Assembly (NCBI GenBank): GCA_001899855.1 | Contig: MKWR01000002.1 | Coordinates: 62,001 to 126,000, forward strand | Origin: Lysobacterales bacterium 63-13 | GTDB taxonomy: Bacteria; Pseudomonadota; Gammaproteobacteria; Xanthomonadales; Rhodanobacteraceae | Direction: 5' to 3' | DNA length: 64,000 nt | In this document: in pieces, positions 11,076-19,696 of the stretch | Numbering within the stretch: position 1 is the stretch's first letter | Layout: the number at the start of each line of letters is the position of its first letter | The notes under the pieces: generated by a model | Database searches by the model: none | Told to the model about the DNA's origin: nothing | The model's input: the letters and a program-made list of their open reading frames with translations, nothing else | Position numbers and translations under genes: made by a program

Positions 11076-12725
11076 ATGAAGTTCCTGAATGCCTGTGCTG
11101 CCGCTGCACTTGTGTTTGCTGCCTGCCCGCTGCAGGCGGCCGAGACCTGGAAACCCTACGTCAGCCAGGGCGGCAGCCTCGCCGGCGTGCAGCCGATCGA
11201 CGCGATGATGGTCGTCGATTGCCTCCTGCCCGGACAGATGCGTCGCTCGGGGGCGATGTCCTACATGGGCCCACGCCTGCCGGTGAAGACCACGGCCCAA
11301 CTCTGCGCGATGCGCGGTGGCGAATACACCGAATACGACCGTGCCAGCCTCGCTTCAAGCCTTGGTGTCTGGATGGACAAGGCCAAGGGTGGCGATGCGA
11401 CTGCGCAGTTCTACGTGGGCCAGATCTACGAGAAGGGCATGGACAGCGCCCCGGATTACACCGAGGCGGCCAACTGGTATAGCAAGGCCGCAGCGGCCGG
11501 CTCGAACGAAGCCAAGCTTTCGCTGGCGGCGATGATGGAAAGCGGCCACGGCATGCCGGCGGATCCCGCCGGGGCGGTCAACCTTTATCGCGAGGCGATG
11601 GGCATCACCGGCAATGAGCTGATCAGCAAGAGCGAGTCGGATACGCGGGTCGCCGAAGTCGAGCGCAAGAATGAGGCACTGCGCGCCGAATTGGCCGAGC
11701 AGCGGGCGGCAGCCGAGGCAAACGTCACACGCCTGCAAGGCGAAGTTGCCGCGTTGAAATCGGAAAACGCGAGCCGCAAGCGCGATGCAAGGAAAATGGC
11801 CGCGCTGGAGCGCTCGCTCAACGAGGCGATGACCGCGCGCGCAAACGCGGACGAGAAGCTGACGGCAATGGCGGCAGCGCCGAAAAACTCGGCAACTGAT
11901 GGTCCGGCGACACGCAGCGTGACCGTGCCGCGGGTTTCCGCAGCGACGGCCGAATCGGTGGCCGCCGACGGCATCCGCTTCGGCAAATACCACGCCTTGA
12001 TCATCGGCGTGCAGAACTACATCAGCTATGACCCGCTGAAGACGCCGATCAGCGATGCCAAGGCCATTGCCGATGTCCTTGAGCAGCGGTACGGGTTCCA
12101 GACCACGACCCTGCTGGATGCCGATTTTTCCTCGATCGTCGGCGGGATCGTGGAGTTGTCGACGAAGATCGGCCCGGACGACAACGTGCTCATCTACTTT
12201 GCCGGGCACGGTGTGCTGAATGCCGCGCAGCGCGGCTTCTGGTTGCCGCTCGATGCGCGCCAGACCGAGCGCAGTCCGGCATTGCCGACGGAAACCCTGG
12301 CCGAATTCCTGGCCATGTTCAAGGCGCGCAGCATCCTGGTCATTGCCGATTCCTGTTTCGGCAGCGCGCTTTCCGGATCCGTCGGCAGCTATACCGGTGG
12401 CCCGGCCGAATACCAGAAGGACATACCGAGCGGTTATCTGAGCCGCAAGGCAAGGTACGTCCTGTCCTCGGGTGGAATGAGTCCGGTGCTGGACCAGGCC
12501 GGCGACGGTCATTCGGTTTTCGCGTCCGCCCTGCTCAAGGTCTTGCGCGACAACGATCGCATCCTGACCCAGACCGGGCTTGAACAGGCGCTGGTCGAAC
12601 CTGTGCGCGCAAGTGCGCAACAGATTGGCCTGGTGCAGACGCCGGAATTGAAGAAAGTCCGCGAAGCCGGCGATGCGGGCGGCGCATTCTTCCTGGTGCC
12701 CAAGGCACAGCCCGACAAGGGTTGA
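11076..12725 (+). CDS. Secreted caspase-family (C14) protein with Sel1-like repeats
   Basis: 549 residues from the ATG at 11076, preceded by GGAGGG. Signal peptide at about 1-23 (cleavage near LQAAE), then Sel1/TPR-like repeats at about 105-185 (GDATAQFYVGQIYEKGMD, DYTEAANWYSKAAAAG), a charged coiled coil at about 195-270 and a caspase fold from about 305. Catalytic His378 is in IYFAGHG and Cys427 in IADSCFGS, the order and spacing of caspases and metacaspases, so the site looks intact. Start of an apparent four-gene operon (59 bp to the next gene). Substrate and location (periplasm or exported) are unknown. Confidence 0.88.
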   Translation: MKFLNACAAAALVFAACPLQAAETWKPYVSQGGSLAGVQPIDAMMVVDCLLPGQMRRSGAMSYMGPRLPVKTTAQLCAMRGGEYTEYDRASLASSLGVWMDKAKGGDATAQFYVGQIYEKGMDSAPDYTEAANWYSKAAAAGSNEAKLSLAAMMESGHGMPADPAGAVNLYREAMGITGNELISKSESDTRVAEVERKNEALRAELAEQRAAAEANVTRLQGEVAALKSENASRKRDARKMAALERSLNEAMTARANADEKLTAMAAAPKNSATDGPATRSVTVPRVSAATAESVAADGIRFGKYHALIIGVQNYISYDPLKTPISDAKAIADVLEQRYGFQTTTLLDADFSSIVGGIVELSTKIGPDDNVLIYFAGHGVLNAAQRGFWLPLDARQTERSPALPTETLAEFLAMFKARSILVIADSCFGSALSGSVGSYTGGPAEYQKDIPSGYLSRKARYVLSSGGMSPVLDQAGDGHSVFASALLKVLRDNDRILTQTGLEQALVEPVRASAQQIGLVQTPELKKVREAGDAGGAFFLVPKAQPDKG

Positions 12726-12784
12726 CCGCCGCAACCACGCAGTACCGGAATCCAAACAGTACCAGTTTGCAGGGGAGAGAAGAC

Positions 12785-15700
12785 ATGGTGAATGAGTCCG
12801 GAAACGGTAGGTCGGCAACAGCCGTGAATCCCCGGACCAGCGTCTTGCTGGCGGCGGGAATGGGCATCGCTGCAATCCTGGGCGCCCACGCGGAATCCTC
12901 GACCCCGCTCACGCCAGCCAGAATTTCCATTGAAATCAATGCTGTGGGTGCGCCGATTTCACCGGCAGGCGGCGCCAACTTTGTCGTCAAGGTGGGCAAT
13001 CCGGGTGGCGCTGCGGCGACTGATCAACGCCTCGTCGTCGCTATGCCGGATGGCATCCGCGCGCTTGGCTGGACCTGTTCGGCGCATGCCGGAAGCCGAT
13101 GTGCCGTGGCCAGCGGCAGCGGCGCGCTGGACGTTCCGTTGCAAGGCCTGGCGGCGAATTCGTCCCTGGAATTCGCCTTCCACGCGCTCGCCGACGCGGT
13201 GCCGCCGGCATTCATCGAAGTTGCCGCCCGCGCGGGTCAAGGCGCCTCGGACCTTTGCGATTCCGGAGCATCCGCGCCGTGCCGGGCATTCCTGCGCATG
13301 CCGACCGGTGCCAATGTATTGCTTGATGTGAACTCGGCATCACTCTCGCTGGCAGCTGGCACGCCGGTCCAGTACACGATCACGGCACGCACCAATTCGC
13401 CTGTTTCCTCGACCCGTGGAACCGTGTTGCGCAGCCCGGTGCCCAGCGGCCTGATCAACAGCCGCTGGACGTGTCGATCGAGCGTTGGTGCATGTGCCGC
13501 AGCCTCCGGGAATGGCGCGATCGAGCAGGTGCTTGGCGATTTCTCGCGGGGCGATGTTCAATTCCAGATCAACGCCACGGTGGCAGCGAATCCGCCGGCG
13601 ACCATCGTGCAGGCGGCGGTTGCCGTGCCTCCCCAGGGTGGCAGCTGTGCTGGGCGGGGGGCGGACTATCGGGAAGCTCCATGCACGGCACGCAAGGAAC
13701 TCTCGACCCAGCCACGCATGGTGGTCAGTCGCAGCGAGGGCTATCGGGCAACGGCGACGACGATCTCGACCCGTTACGTCCTTGAAAACGCGGGCGCGGC
13801 AGCGGATGGAAGCCGCATTTCCGCAACGCTCCCGGCCAATGCGACCGGCCTTGCCTGGACATGCACCGCGCAGGGCATGCAATGCCCGCAGGCAAGCGGC
13901 TCCGGCGCGATCACGCAGACGGTCGCAAGCTGGCCGTCGTCGGCAAAGCTGATCTACGACCTCAGCGTCACCAGCCCATTGGCGACGACGAAAGACCTTG
14001 TTGCGACCATGCAGGTGACGCCGCCGCAGGGCGCAAGTTGCGGCCCGGCCGGCGCACCGCCGCCATGCATGGCAACGCAACCCTTGCAACTGGATCATTC
14101 CGGATTGCGTCTGCAACAGCGGCTGGATCGACTCGGTGCGGGCGCGGGCGAACTCGTCGGATATGTCGTCCACATCGGTACCGATGCGGATGCCGGGGAA
14201 AGCCGTGATGTCGTGCTCAGCGTGCCTTTGCCGGACGGCATCGATGCCTTTGTCTCCTGGTCGTGCATGGCCGCTGCGGGCTCGGCAACGAGCTGTCCCG
14301 TGCGCTCGGGCAAGGGTGCCATCCGCCAGGCGTTTCCGCTGCTGGCAGCCTCCAGCGATCTGACCTATTTCATCCATGCGCGGGTCGCCGCCGTGGCCCC
14401 GGCAACGGTAGTCGCCCGCTCCAGCCTGACCGCGCCGGTGGCGGCAAGCCTGGGTTGTGCGGAGCAGGGCAGGGCCACCCGGGCGTGCGTGGCGAGCAGT
14501 GAATTCTCCACGGTTCCCGTGCTCGCATTGGAGCAATCGATCCTTGCCAACCTGCTGTCTCCGGGCAGCCCGTTCGACTACGTCCTCGACGTCTTCAACC
14601 TGGGGGCCAAGGCGGACGCCGTGCGCGTGCGCAACTTGCTGCCCGCCGGCATCTCGAATGTCTCCTGGGTTTGCCAGGGGCTGGGTATGGATTGTCCCGC
14701 CAGCGTTGGCAGCGGCAGCGTCTCCTCGACCCTGCAACAGATGCCCGCGGGTGCCGGAGTCCGCTACCAGGTCGCGGCAACCGCCGGCAATACCAGTCAG
14801 GCAGGTACCTCGAGCATTCTCATGGCAACGCCATCGGCCGGTGGCCGCTGCCATCACGGGGCAACGCAGGATGTCAGTTCGGCACCGTGCACCGATCGCG
14901 TGGACAGCAACCATGCGCCGATGCTCGAGCTGCGCCAGTCGGCGAGCGAGCGACAACTCTTGCGTGGTGGCATCGTCCATCATGTACTGACCGTGCAGAA
15001 TCACGGTGCGTCCACCGAAGGCACGCGCCTGTCCTTGCCGCTGGCAACTGGTGTCAGGCAATCCAGCTGGACCTGCGCGGGATTTGGCGGCGCCGTTTGC
15101 CCGCGCGAGTCCGGTGTGGGCGCGATCGATGAAATCATCCCGACGCTTCCCGCCAACGCCAGCATCAGCTATTCCATGGAATCGGAACTGGCCGGGGACG
15201 CGCGCACGCGTATCGACCTGGCTGCAAGCGTTGTTCCGGCGGACCTGGCGCAATGTTCCGCCAATAGCTGTGCCGACACGCTGGCCTTGCCGGTGACCGA
15301 CGTTCCCTCGGCTCATCTGCAGGTGGCGGTCGCATCCGCGCAGACCCAGGCGCGCCCCGGTTCCAGTGCAACCTGGACCATCGACGTGCGCAATCTCGGC
15401 AGCGAGATCGCCGGCCCGTTTGCCATCGTGGATGCGCGCCCGGCCAATGCCATCGCCGTATCAAGCTGGACCTGTGACGGCGTGGAATGTCCCGCAGCCA
15501 GTGGTGTCGGGCCGATCGACCAGGTGGTCGCATCGCTTTCCATCCATGATCCCTCCAGCAGCGAAATGTCCGTGTCGCCGGGCCGGATCGTGTTCACGGT
15601 GCAAGGGCAGGTTGCCGATACGGCGCACGACAACGTGGAACTTGCAGTCAACCTGCGGCCGAGGCCTGGCGATACCTGCGCGCCGGTGGAATGCACTGCA

Positions 15701-17701
15701 AGCCAGCGTCTTGCGCTGGCCCCGCTGGGCATGTCGGTACTGGGCATAAATTTGTCCACCGACAACTCCTTTGTGAGTCAGGGAAGCTCCATCGTTTACT
15801 TCTTCGAGGTCTCCAATCTTGGTGGGGCGCTGGTAAGCAATCTTCCGGTATTTACAACCGAGCCTGCCGGAGTGGCCTCGTCAACCTGGGTTTGCGAAGG
15901 TTTCGGCGGTGCCAGTTGTCCAAGTTCGGGATCGGGTCCGATCAACGAAGTCATCGGGTCCCTGCCACTCGATGGTGGTGCAGTCCGGTTCACGATTACC
16001 GTGCAGACTGCCGAGTCCCTGCCGGCCACCTTTGATTTCACGGCCGGGGCAAACCCAAGTGCCGCGACGACATGCCTGCCGCCGAGCTGTTCGGTGACGA
16101 GTTCACTGTCCAGCGAGGATCAGCTCGTCCTTGCGCTTGATGCCAATACCGGTGTCGTGCAGCCCGACAGCACGATTGAATACACATACAGCATCGTCAA
16201 CGGCGGCGGCCTGGACAGCTTCGGTTTCGTCGTCTACAGCGAACCACCCCCGGAATTCCTGACCACATCCTGGACATGCACGGGAAGCGGCGGCGCAGAA
16301 TGTACCCCTGCGGGAACCGGTCCGCTGGATGACTCGGTGTCCTTCCTGCCGTCAGGCGCATCCGTCACCTACACGATTTCGGCGACTGTAGGGTCGGAAC
16401 TGCCGGCAACCATCGACTATCTGGTCGGAGTCGATTTTGGACTTGGACTCGAGCCGACGGGGTTGCTCAATTGCCTTCCCTTGAATTGCTCGGCGTCGTC
16501 GTCATTGCCGACCGGCACCGGAGCTCCTGCGCAAATGAGCATTACCAAGACCGCCAACCGGAGCAACCTGTTTGCCGGCGGCGGCGTGCGCTACACGGTG
16601 AGCTTCGCGAACATCGGCAATACGTTGGCGAGTTCGGTCCAGCTTGTTGACGATATTCCACCCGGCTTGACCTCGTTTTTTTGGACGTGCTCGGCGGCCG
16701 GAGACGCCTTTTGCGAGGTTGCTTCCGGCAGCGGCCCATTGAACGAGTTCTTCTCCTTTGTTGCGCCGGGTTCGAGCGTCACCTACACGATCGATGCCGA
16801 AGTCGCCAGTGATGCCAGTGGTGTCGTCACCAATCTTGCGCAACTGACCGGCGACAACATCCAGTGCGATCCGTTCGGTTGCGATGCATCGAAGGCGCTG
16901 TCGGTGACGGTGCCGACGGAGCTCATGGTGACCAAGACCGTCATGCCGGCATCGGGAACACCCGTGGGGGTGAACCAGCCGATCGTCTGGACCCTGCTGG
17001 CAACGAACAACGGCGGCGCAACCACCAGTGCGTTGACCATGGCGGATATCTTGCCCACTGGCATAAGGGATATCGTGATCGGGCTGGAAGCGGGCGTGAC
17101 CTGCACTCCCATGCAGCCTTTGCCTGGGCAAACCTTGGTTTGCACGATCCCGGCTGGATTCCAGGGCGAACGGCACGTCACCATTTCGGCGACGGTCAGT
17201 GCGGCGGCAGGGACGACCCTGAGCAACACCGTCAGGGCCACTGCCGGCAACAACAGCGTGACCTGCATGGATTGCACGGTCAGCAACATCGTCGAAGGAT
17301 CGTTCGACCTTGCCCTGTTGAACCCGCGTCCGTTCTCGGCGGGTGGCATAAACGGCACCTTGATCGACGTCGTCAACGCGTCGGCAATGTCTGTTCCGGG
17401 AACCACGCTGGATGTCACACCGGCATCCGCCTTGCGGCTGCTGTCGCCGTATTCGGGCTCCTGCACGGCGAGCGTCGGTGACGATGGCAACGTCAGTGTT
17501 GCGTGCCCCGTGCCACCGAGCCCGCAGGGCGTCAGCTGCAGCGGCAATACCTGTTCCGTTGGCACGCTCGATCCGGCCACGGCTTCGACGATCTTTGTCG
17601 CCTTGAACGGATCCGCGCCGGCGACGGTCCGCATCAGCACCACGGGAGATTCCAATCCCTCCAACAATTCCATTGAACTGCCTGTGGGGGGTACGCCATG
17701 A
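12785..17701 (+). CDS. Giant secreted protein of DUF11-type repeats
   Basis: 1638 residues from the ATG at 12785, after AGGGGAGAG. A signal-anchor-like segment (SVLLAAGMGIAAILGAHA) precedes mature sequence. About eleven repeats of 120-150 residues follow, most with a core such as SWTCxGxGxxCPxxSGxGxI and then a beta strand like VxYxIxA. Each repeat also ends with a second Cys pair (CSANSCADTL, CLPPSCSVTSS, CDPFGCDASKA), so two disulfides per repeat are likely. This is the DUF11/conserved-repeat fold of bacterial surface proteins. It overlaps the next gene by four bases (ATGA). Function unknown; an adhesin or filament-like role is inference. Confidence 0.85.
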   Translation: MVNESGNGRSATAVNPRTSVLLAAGMGIAAILGAHAESSTPLTPARISIEINAVGAPISPAGGANFVVKVGNPGGAAATDQRLVVAMPDGIRALGWTCSAHAGSRCAVASGSGALDVPLQGLAANSSLEFAFHALADAVPPAFIEVAARAGQGASDLCDSGASAPCRAFLRMPTGANVLLDVNSASLSLAAGTPVQYTITARTNSPVSSTRGTVLRSPVPSGLINSRWTCRSSVGACAAASGNGAIEQVLGDFSRGDVQFQINATVAANPPATIVQAAVAVPPQGGSCAGRGADYREAPCTARKELSTQPRMVVSRSEGYRATATTISTRYVLENAGAAADGSRISATLPANATGLAWTCTAQGMQCPQASGSGAITQTVASWPSSAKLIYDLSVTSPLATTKDLVATMQVTPPQGASCGPAGAPPPCMATQPLQLDHSGLRLQQRLDRLGAGAGELVGYVVHIGTDADAGESRDVVLSVPLPDGIDAFVSWSCMAAAGSATSCPVRSGKGAIRQAFPLLAASSDLTYFIHARVAAVAPATVVARSSLTAPVAASLGCAEQGRATRACVASSEFSTVPVLALEQSILANLLSPGSPFDYVLDVFNLGAKADAVRVRNLLPAGISNVSWVCQGLGMDCPASVGSGSVSSTLQQMPAGAGVRYQVAATAGNTSQAGTSSILMATPSAGGRCHHGATQDVSSAPCTDRVDSNHAPMLELRQSASERQLLRGGIVHHVLTVQNHGASTEGTRLSLPLATGVRQSSWTCAGFGGAVCPRESGVGAIDEIIPTLPANASISYSMESELAGDARTRIDLAASVVPADLAQCSANSCADTLALPVTDVPSAHLQVAVASAQTQARPGSSATWTIDVRNLGSEIAGPFAIVDARPANAIAVSSWTCDGVECPAASGVGPIDQVVASLSIHDPSSSEMSVSPGRIVFTVQGQVADTAHDNVELAVNLRPRPGDTCAPVECTASQRLALAPLGMSVLGINLSTDNSFVSQGSSIVYFFEVSNLGGALVSNLPVFTTEPAGVASSTWVCEGFGGASCPSSGSGPINEVIGSLPLDGGAVRFTITVQTAESLPATFDFTAGANPSAATTCLPPSCSVTSSLSSEDQLVLALDANTGVVQPDSTIEYTYSIVNGGGLDSFGFVVYSEPPPEFLTTSWTCTGSGGAECTPAGTGPLDDSVSFLPSGASVTYTISATVGSELPATIDYLVGVDFGLGLEPTGLLNCLPLNCSASSSLPTGTGAPAQMSITKTANRSNLFAGGGVRYTVSFANIGNTLASSVQLVDDIPPGLTSFFWTCSAAGDAFCEVASGSGPLNEFFSFVAPGSSVTYTIDAEVASDASGVVTNLAQLTGDNIQCDPFGCDASKALSVTVPTELMVTKTVMPASGTPVGVNQPIVWTLLATNNGGATTSALTMADILPTGIRDIVIGLEAGVTCTPMQPLPGQTLVCTIPAGFQGERHVTISATVSAAAGTTLSNTVRATAGNNSVTCMDCTVSNIVEGSFDLALLNPRPFSAGGINGTLIDVVNASAMSVPGTTLDVTPASALRLLSPYSGSCTASVGDDGNVSVACPVPPSPQGVSCSGNTCSVGTLDPATASTIFVALNGSAPATVRISTTGDSNPSNNSIELPVGGTP

Positions 17702-19671
17702 TCATTTCGCGCGGGAAGTCGTGGTCTGGCAACATTCCTGCCGCCGCGTTGGTGATCCTGCTGGCCTTGCCGGTTCCGGCCCTGGCCATGCAGGAGCTGG
17801 TGGTTGTGCGCCATAACGGCCAGACCAGCAGCCATGTCGCGAAATCGGGGGCTGCCGCAGCGGGCGTCGCCGCCTGTGCCGACCCAGCGGTTGCCTTTGC
17901 CTTCATGGTCGAACCGCATGACGGCATGACCACTGTGCAGTTGCAGCGTGGAGCCGATGTCTCGCGCGACATCGTCCTCGATGTGACCCTGACGTGTTCG
18001 ACCCTGGAGGGTTCCGCGCTGGTGCCGTTCGATGCCGCCGGCGGAACCGCGTCGAATGGATCCGACTACGTCTCGACGCCGGGCATGGCGCTGCTGACCC
18101 TGACCCACAGCGACCAGGGCGGCGTGTCGACCCCGGTTCCGGCCATCGTCCACATCGAACTTCTCGACAATGGCCAGAACGCCGGGCAGACGCGCACGCT
18201 CAACATCGTGCGTACCGAGGGCTCTTTCCAGGGGACCTCGGCGCAGGGGCAGCCGATTGTCGGCACGATCCCCGGAAGCACAACGGCAATTGTTGCAATC
18301 ACCATCCTTGCCCAGACAACGATCGACGATGGCTCGGATGTCGTGCCCGGGCTGGATCCGGGAGCGGGTGACGTCAGCAACGCGGCCACCCGGTTCTGTG
18401 CCGACCAGGGCGGTGGATCGGGATCGACGGGATGCCTCGCCACGCAGGTGGCCGCCAACCTTGTCGCGGATCCGAACACCCCTGCCAGCGTGCGCGAAAA
18501 CGCCACGGCAGTGCTGGAGAACAATCTCCTCGCCATTTCCCCGGATGAAACCACGGCGTTGGCGTTTGTCGCGCCGCTGCTTGCCACGGGTCAATTCGAC
18601 AACCTTGCTGAACGCCTGTCCGAACTGCGTACTGGCAATCTCGGCGGAACCGTCAGTGCCGGTGGACTGACTTTTGTCCACAATGGACTGCCCTTTTCGC
18701 TGGCCAGTCTGGGCACATCGCTGAATGTCGATGACGACGAATCCGCACGCAATGAGGAAAAGCGCACGCTGCTTGGCGGAACGCGTCTCGGACTCTGGGT
18801 CAATGGCACGATCGGTGGCAGCGAAACGGATCGTCGTGGCGGCAATTCCGGTTTCAAATCCGACAACTGGAACCTCACCAGCGGGCTTGATTACCGCTTC
18901 AGCGATCGCTTCTTCGCCGGTGCCGCAATTGGCTATTCAAGCCTCACCAGCGATTACGCAAACGACCAGGGATCGCTCGATGCCGACTCCAAGTCGTTGC
19001 ATGTCTATTCCGGCTATGCGCTGACCAGTGGTTTCAGTCTCGATGGATCGGTCAGTTACATGCGCAGCGACTACACGCAGAAACGCGTGATCGAGCTGTA
19101 TGCCTTGAATGCCGGGGGTACCGGATACAGTTCGCTGGGACGCGACATTGCCGTGGGCAAGCCGCGGGTGACGCAGACGGGAGCGAATTTCGGCGTGACC
19201 TACACCTTCATGCGCGGCAGCTGGACCATTGCGCCACAGGCACAGATCTCGGTCCTGCATAACACCTATGACGCATTCAGCGAGCGCGGCCCCTCCGCAT
19301 TCAACCTGAGCTTCGACGAGCGCAAGAGCAACAGCACGTCGTTTTCCGCGGGCGGTTATGTCGACCGCACGTTTGCCACCTCGGTCGGTGCTTTCCGCCC
19401 CTATGTCCGCGCCTATTATTTTGCCGACAGCGGCTCGTCGAGTGACCTGCTGAGCCGGTTTGTGCGCAACGACGCCGATGGCAGCGCAACTCCCATCGCA
19501 TTGTCGATGCAGGAGCCGGACCGCCGCTATGGAACCGCGGAACTCGGACTTGGTTTCAGTCGGCCGATTGGGACGCGCACGGTGGATTTCAGCGCCGGAT
19601 ACATGAAGACCTTCAGCTTCCAGGACCTCGATCGATGGGCACTGCGGTTCGACATGCGGATACCGCTTTGA
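17698..19671 (+). CDS. Autotransporter-type outer-membrane barrel protein
   Basis: 657 residues. A signal peptide ends near LPVPALAMQ. Residues ~55-210 resemble a Calx-beta-like domain (FDAAGGTASNGSDYVSTPG; LNIVRTEGSFQGTSAQGQ). From ~350 the sequence has alternating aromatic/polar beta strands (DYRFSDRFFAGAAIGYSSL, FRPYVRAYYFADSG) and ends WALRFDMRIPL, a terminal beta-barrel signature of autotransporters. The passenger is short; the preceding giant repeat protein could be a partner, since the start overlaps its stop (ATGA). The DNA is coding throughout with no frameshift. Exact secretion role is inferred. Confidence 0.83.
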   Translation: MIISRGKSWSGNIPAAALVILLALPVPALAMQELVVVRHNGQTSSHVAKSGAAAAGVAACADPAVAFAFMVEPHDGMTTVQLQRGADVSRDIVLDVTLTCSTLEGSALVPFDAAGGTASNGSDYVSTPGMALLTLTHSDQGGVSTPVPAIVHIELLDNGQNAGQTRTLNIVRTEGSFQGTSAQGQPIVGTIPGSTTAIVAITILAQTTIDDGSDVVPGLDPGAGDVSNAATRFCADQGGGSGSTGCLATQVAANLVADPNTPASVRENATAVLENNLLAISPDETTALAFVAPLLATGQFDNLAERLSELRTGNLGGTVSAGGLTFVHNGLPFSLASLGTSLNVDDDESARNEEKRTLLGGTRLGLWVNGTIGGSETDRRGGNSGFKSDNWNLTSGLDYRFSDRFFAGAAIGYSSLTSDYANDQGSLDADSKSLHVYSGYALTSGFSLDGSVSYMRSDYTQKRVIELYALNAGGTGYSSLGRDIAVGKPRVTQTGANFGVTYTFMRGSWTIAPQAQISVLHNTYDAFSERGPSAFNLSFDERKSNSTSFSAGGYVDRTFATSVGAFRPYVRAYYFADSGSSSDLLSRFVRNDADGSATPIALSMQEPDRRYGTAELGLGFSRPIGTRTVDFSAGYMKTFSFQDLDRWALRFDMRIPL

Positions 19672-19696
19672 ATCCGCGCACGACAGGCTTGCCCGC

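Noticed and set aside
13340-15316. A 658-residue minus-strand frame within the repeat-protein gene
   Set aside because: Antisense to real coding DNA with strong repeats; no family features and a composition of shadow frames.
16783-18681. A 632-residue minus-strand frame across the repeat-protein and barrel genes
   Set aside because: Opposite strand of two well-supported genes; no start signal and no domains.
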